DNA from: a virus
IMG/VR virus record: IMGVR_UViG_3300023301_000018
Location: 1-48,987 of that record
Length of the DNA: 48,987 bases
Reading direction: 5' to 3' (one strand)
How positions within the stretch are numbered: the stretch's first letter is position 1; every line of letters begins with the position of its first letter. Under the pieces are notes generated by a model. That model did no database searches and was not told where the DNA came from. It was given only the letters and a program-made list of their open reading frames with translations. The translations under genes were made by a program, and so were the position numbers. Below are positions 45,666 through 48,987 of this stretch, in pieces.

Positions 45666-46045
45666 AGCAGGGCGTCAAGTTCGTCATGCGTTGTGCAGGC
45701 ATCAATGGCGGCTTGCTTTACGGAAATTTCAGCCTTAGCAGCGGCAATAGCTTCTAGGTCTATGTTTTCTACGCCTACTTGCAGTAGTTGCTGAACAGCA
45801 AAGTTAGCATTAGATTTCATACCAGACTTACGCTCATCAACCGTAATGTCGTAGGTTTCGTAGACAATTTGAACTGGGTCTGATGTTAAGTCAAAGGTGT
45901 GGCCTGTGTAGCCTTGGCGATGGGCTGTAATAGCTAGACGCATTTCCACAGCGTTTTTCCATCCGTCTGTACCAATGGGTGCTGGCGGCATTGTGTCAAT
46001 GCACTGCGCCATTTGGTTGTCAACGATTTGAACGTATAAAGACAT
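45662..46045 (-). CDS. Tail-fibre-associated hypothetical protein
   Basis: 127 residues: MSLYVQIVDNQMAQCIDTMP, YETYDITVDERKSGMKSNAN and a helical C-terminus. The pattern (V.I.NNQ....D..P, then RKA.M...) is that of small proteins following fibre genes, some of which assist fibre assembly. It lies directly after an RCC1-type gene. Function inferred. Confidence 0.55.
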   Translation of the reverse strand: MSLYVQIVDNQMAQCIDTMPPAPIGTDGWKNAVEMRLAITAHRQGYTGHTFDLTSDPVQIVYETYDITVDERKSGMKSNANFAVQQLLQVGVENIDLEAIAAAKAEISVKQAAIDACTTHDELDALL

Positions 46046-46066
46046 AGTAATACTCCTATTAAAAAA

Positions 46067-46978
46067 TTAAGGCCACGTGCCTGCGGCTTTAGCATTGCCT
46101 TGGCTGTTGATGTTCCAGATACCTGCGTATTGGGTGTAGGGGTAAGTGGTTGTTCCAGAAATAGCAGTTGTGTAAGAATAACCACAAGCAGTTCTTAACC
46201 AAGTAGTTAACGCACCAACTTGTTTAGGTGATGAGTAATTAGTTATGTTACCTAATCCTAATTGACCAAGATTGTTTTGTCCCCAAGTCCATAAAGTTCC
46301 GTCTGTTTTAATAGCAGTTGTGTAAGAATAACCACAAGCAGTTCTTAACCAAGTAGTTAACGCACCAACTTGTTTAGGTGATGAGTAATTAGTTGTGTTA
46401 CCTAATCCTAATGGACCATTAGTGTTTAGTCCCCAAGTCCATAAAGTTCCGTCTGTTTTAATAGCAGTGGTGTGATAACGACCACAAGCAGTACTTAACC
46501 AAGTAGTTAACGCACCAACTTGTTTAGGTGATGAGTAATTAGTTGTGTTACCTAATCCTAATTGACCATTAGTGTTTTGTCCCCAAGTCCATAAAGTTCC
46601 GTCTGTTTTAATAGCAGTGGTGTAATAAAAACCACAAGCAGTTCTTAACCAAGTAGTTAACGCACCAACTTGTTTAGGTGATGAGTAATTAGTTCTGTTA
46701 CCTAATCCTAATTCACCAAGATTGTTTCTTCCCCAAGTCCATAAAGTTCCGTCTGTTTTAATAGCAGTGGTGTGATTACTACCACAAGCAGTACTAGACC
46801 AAGTAGTTAACGCACCAACTTGTTTAGGTGATGAGTAATTAGTTGTGTTACCTAATCCTAATTGACCAACATTGTTTCTTCCCCAAGTCCATAAACCTTG
46901 GTAAGTAACAATCGCAGCAGGACTTGCCAACGTGTTTAGCCCCGGCTTGTTTATACTTGACGCATACCTGAAGCTCAT
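46067..46978 (-). CDS. RCC1-repeat protein, probable fibre or receptor-binding protein
   Basis: 303 residues with five full repeats of 50 residues, each WTWGRNNLGELGLGN, TNYSSPKQVGALTTW, TACGSNHTTAIKTDGTL, coded by a 150-bp DNA repeat. RCC1 repeats fold into a seven-bladed beta-propeller; five to six copies would give an incomplete propeller or need partners. Variation is limited to a few positions. The C-terminus (TYPYTQYAGIWNINSQGNAK) matches that of the paralogue at the right edge. A tail-fibre or adhesin role is inferred from position. GGAGAG site; ATGA overlap with the gene before. Confidence 0.75.
   Translation of the reverse strand: MSFRYASSINKPGLNTLASPAAIVTYQGLWTWGRNNVGQLGLGNTTNYSSPKQVGALTTWSSTACGSNHTTAIKTDGTLWTWGRNNLGELGLGNRTNYSSPKQVGALTTWLRTACGFYYTTAIKTDGTLWTWGQNTNGQLGLGNTTNYSSPKQVGALTTWLSTACGRYHTTAIKTDGTLWTWGLNTNGPLGLGNTTNYSSPKQVGALTTWLRTACGYSYTTAIKTDGTLWTWGQNNLGQLGLGNITNYSSPKQVGALTTWLRTACGYSYTTAISGTTTYPYTQYAGIWNINSQGNAKAAGTWP
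46127..46307. repeat. 181-bp identical tract shared with 48807-48987
   Basis: Base-for-base identical to the right-edge segment 48807-48987 (which continues outside). It covers the last RCC1 repeat and C-terminus of both paralogues. Identity over synonymous sites implies recent duplication or gene conversion. Confidence 0.95.
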
Positions 46979-48744
46979 GCAACTCTCCGTATCGTTGTCT
47001 TGTTGGTCAGGCGCTCTTTGATCTTGTCAAACGGAGCCGTCCAATCACCAAAAATCTCCTGCCTAAACAAAGTCATGGTGTCATAGTAAGGCGTCTTATT
47101 GCCGTCAAGCGCATACAAGTAATATCCCATAACAGGTATTACTACCCAAGTCTCTATACCCATAGCCGCCGATAAATGACTTACAGAAGTACAAGAACTA
47201 ATCACTAAATTACAAGAAGCTATTGCTGCCTGTGTATCTTCCCAAGTATCCAAAGGAACTGTCTTTATCCACGGCGGGCAGTCATCAGCGCCCTCATCGC
47301 GCTGTAAAGAAATAAACTCAGCGTCAGTTTCTTTCAAAGCATCAAACATCAACGAATAAGGAAACCGTTTGTTATGGTCATCCTCAAACCTGGAATTGCC
47401 CTGCCAGCGAACACCAATTCGTTGCCTATGACCCTTAATCACCGTAGGCTTAGAAATATAAGCATCCCCGCGCAAATCTTCCATCTCGTAACCAAGATAG
47501 TTTGGTAACGTCATGCCGTAAGCCCAGAAGTCGTGGTACACACCAAACTCAGCACCAACCTGCACCACCGCAGAGACACCCTCTATGCCAGAAAACAACG
47601 CCGCAAGAGTGCCAGTACAACAGGCAACAACCTTATTACCCCGTGCTACTAAGTCACGGGCATAACGTACTTGATGGATTTGATCCCCCAAGCCATGATC
47701 GCAATATAAAAGAATGGTTCCCTTAGTCTTACCGTCCCACTCAGGAGCCGGTGTATTCGGGCGGCGGTCGCCAATAATTCCGCAGTAACGACCACGATTC
47801 ATCTGCTTGTAACCCTCACCTATCTGACCCTGCTTGAGTAGATACCAAGAACGGTTATAAGCTGCGCGGTGGTCAGTAGGACGTTCGGCATGTAGCTTCT
47901 TAGATAGTCTCCAGCCCTCAACAAAGTCACCTACTCTACCGGCAGTTACCTGCAAATCTAGATCGTCCAATTCAGGCAAAGTGCGTAGACCGCTACCCCA
48001 AAACTCAGGCTGGCAGAATTGATTGTAATGGTACTTTAATACATCCCTTGGATTATCACTATGCTGGCGATTTAACTTCGGTTTAATGTCGTGCATGCCT
48101 TCATAACCGTGCAGATTTTCGTCATCTTCCTTTACACTAGAACCGTCAATGTTATTAAAATCATAGTCATAAGGGGGCAACTCCAAAAATGCGTGGATAC
48201 GGTCTAGCTGTGCCTTTGGGTCAGCAAGTAAGTTGTCATACTCAACAATACAAAAACATTCCTTGTCGTACTCATATCCCTCTTGCAACGATATGTAAGC
48301 AGCTTTCAAATGGTCTGCAAGCTGACCTGAATACATGAACTCATCAAGGTTTTCAGGCTTGGCTACACGAACGAACGATGCCATGCAATCAGGTACTGAA
48401 CGAACTGTTGCAATAATCTTAGGCTTAGTATTTAGCACCTGTGTCATGGCAGACATGATGATGGGGATAGGCCAGCCACGTCCCTTATCAATAATTACCG
48501 GCTTGTCTGTGTCGTCGTAGAACGCATCAATGGCACCACGCATGGTCTGCGCTAACTTCTTGCGTTCGGGGTCATTCTCGTTTAACAGACCCGCAGAGTG
48601 CCAAGTATTAGCAAGGCCATCTAGCGCATGAACCAGCCCCGATGTCGTGGAGACATGCGTCATCGGGTTTTGGTTGAGAATAGCCGCCAAGACCGTTGAG
48701 CCTGAGCGGGGGATGCCTGAGAGGAAATGTAGTGTTTTTTTCAT
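46975..48744 (-). CDS. Sulfotransferase fused to GT-B glycosyltransferase
   Basis: 589 residues from the ATG at 48744. Residues 5-20 are the PAPS-binding loop HFLSGIPRSGSTVLAAIL; about 130-147 reads IIATVRSVPDCMASFVRV, the 3'-phosphate binding element of sulfotransferases. After about residue 280 a TPR-like stretch (AYNRSWYLLKQGQIGEGYKQ) leads to a GT-B domain similar to heptosyltransferase/GT9-like enzymes: LLYCDHGLGDQIHQVRYARD and IGVRWQGNSRFEDDHNKRF, then SSCTSVSHLSAAMG. The fused enzyme could glycosylate and sulfate a surface glycan. It sits between two RCC1 genes and near the heptose cluster. The substrate is unknown. Confidence 0.72.
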   Translation of the reverse strand: MKKTLHFLSGIPRSGSTVLAAILNQNPMTHVSTTSGLVHALDGLANTWHSAGLLNENDPERKKLAQTMRGAIDAFYDDTDKPVIIDKGRGWPIPIIMSAMTQVLNTKPKIIATVRSVPDCMASFVRVAKPENLDEFMYSGQLADHLKAAYISLQEGYEYDKECFCIVEYDNLLADPKAQLDRIHAFLELPPYDYDFNNIDGSSVKEDDENLHGYEGMHDIKPKLNRQHSDNPRDVLKYHYNQFCQPEFWGSGLRTLPELDDLDLQVTAGRVGDFVEGWRLSKKLHAERPTDHRAAYNRSWYLLKQGQIGEGYKQMNRGRYCGIIGDRRPNTPAPEWDGKTKGTILLYCDHGLGDQIHQVRYARDLVARGNKVVACCTGTLAALFSGIEGVSAVVQVGAEFGVYHDFWAYGMTLPNYLGYEMEDLRGDAYISKPTVIKGHRQRIGVRWQGNSRFEDDHNKRFPYSLMFDALKETDAEFISLQRDEGADDCPPWIKTVPLDTWEDTQAAIASCNLVISSCTSVSHLSAAMGIETWVVIPVMGYYLYALDGNKTPYYDTMTLFRQEIFGDWTAPFDKIKERLTNKTTIRRVA

Positions 48745-48987
48745 TATGTAGGCCATGTTCCGGCTGCTTTAGCCGAGTTTACCTGCTGCATTGTCCATAT
48801 GCCGGTGTATTGGGTGTAGGGGTAAGTGGTTGTTCCAGAAATAGCAGTTGTGTAAGAATAACCACAAGCAGTTCTTAACCAAGTAGTTAACGCACCAACT
48901 TGTTTAGGTGATGAGTAATTAGTTATGTTACCTAATCCTAATTGACCAAGATTGTTTTGTCCCCAAGTCCATAAAGTTCCGTCTGTT
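48744..48987 (-). CDS. Partial second RCC1-repeat gene, C-terminus only
   Basis: Cut by the right edge. The visible 80 residues contain one RCC1 repeat (TDGTLWTWGQNNLGQLGLGN) and the tail YTQYTGIWTMQQVNSAKAAG, differing from the 46067 gene mainly near the very end. Its stop codon overlaps the sulfotransferase ATG (TAATG). The 181-bp tract at 48807-48987 is identical to 46127-46307. Confidence 0.75.
   Translation of the reverse strand, partial: TDGTLWTWGQNNLGQLGLGNITNYSSPKQVGALTTWLRTACGYSYTTAISGTTTYPYTQYTGIWTMQQVNSAKAAGTWPT

Noticed and set aside
1-48987. tRNA or rRNA genes
   Set aside because: Reading both strands, I found no cloverleaf-like segment with acceptor and T-arm motifs, though a covariance scan would be decisive.

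Overview
The window reads as most of the genome of a tailed double-stranded DNA phage of a Gram-negative host, probably a freshwater or marine proteobacterium. Evidence is a complete packaging and capsid set (small and large terminase, portal, scaffold, GroES-like protein, Mu gpT-like capsid protein), tail/internal virion proteins, a lysozyme and holin, and small accessory genes of the kind found in environmental podophages. No rRNA, tRNA, integrase or CRISPR array was seen. The host assignment is inference.

Layout. Positions 1-10499 are a leftward late operon: terS, a four-copy 100-bp regulatory repeat array, a LexA-like winged-helix gene, terL carrying a mini-intein, a small gene, an Asp/Asn-hydroxylase-like gene, portal, GroES-like, scaffold and two coat proteins, with a further gene cut by the left edge. 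Positions 10716-16388 are a rightward accessory operon of about 20 small overlapping genes behind a clear promoter at 10629. Positions 16327-20347 are leftward replication genes (Toprim primase, zinc-ribbon peptide, SF2 helicase, ParB-like protein, unknown gene), apparently led by an RNA-structured leader at 20348-20460. Positions 20796-27194 are rightward early genes: small membrane and secreted proteins, a cytosine methyltransferase that shares nearly all its DNA with a second frame, and a recombination module (RecB-like nuclease, ERF annealing protein, SSB-like protein, endonuclease-like protein, RHH regulator, Ref/HNH-like nuclease). Positions 27180-48987 are again leftward: a 2009-residue polyvalent ejection-type protein, internal and tail proteins, lysozyme and holin, then a sugar module (heptose kinase, adenylyltransferase and epimerase, HAD phosphatase, cupin, methyltransferase, broken APS-kinase-like gene, sulfotransferase-glycosyltransferase fusion) between two RCC1-repeat genes, the second cut by the right edge. 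If the genome is circular or circularly permuted, the leftward late operon would run from 10499 through the left edge, re-enter at the right edge and finish at 27180.

How it may work together. A palindrome with core TGTAA..TCTTACA occurs eight times beside terS/terL and once more upstream of the early rightward promoter, which suggests one regulator joins late-gene and early-gene control. Recombination has shaped the accessory regions: two genes (methyltransferase, Ala/Trp-rich protein) are each flanked by direct repeats containing their own 3' end, and several gene junctions are reused. The most notable observations are the dual-frame methyltransferase locus, the promoter/operator array, the interleaved inverted repeats of the leftward early leader, the terL mini-intein and the ADP-heptose-type sugar module.
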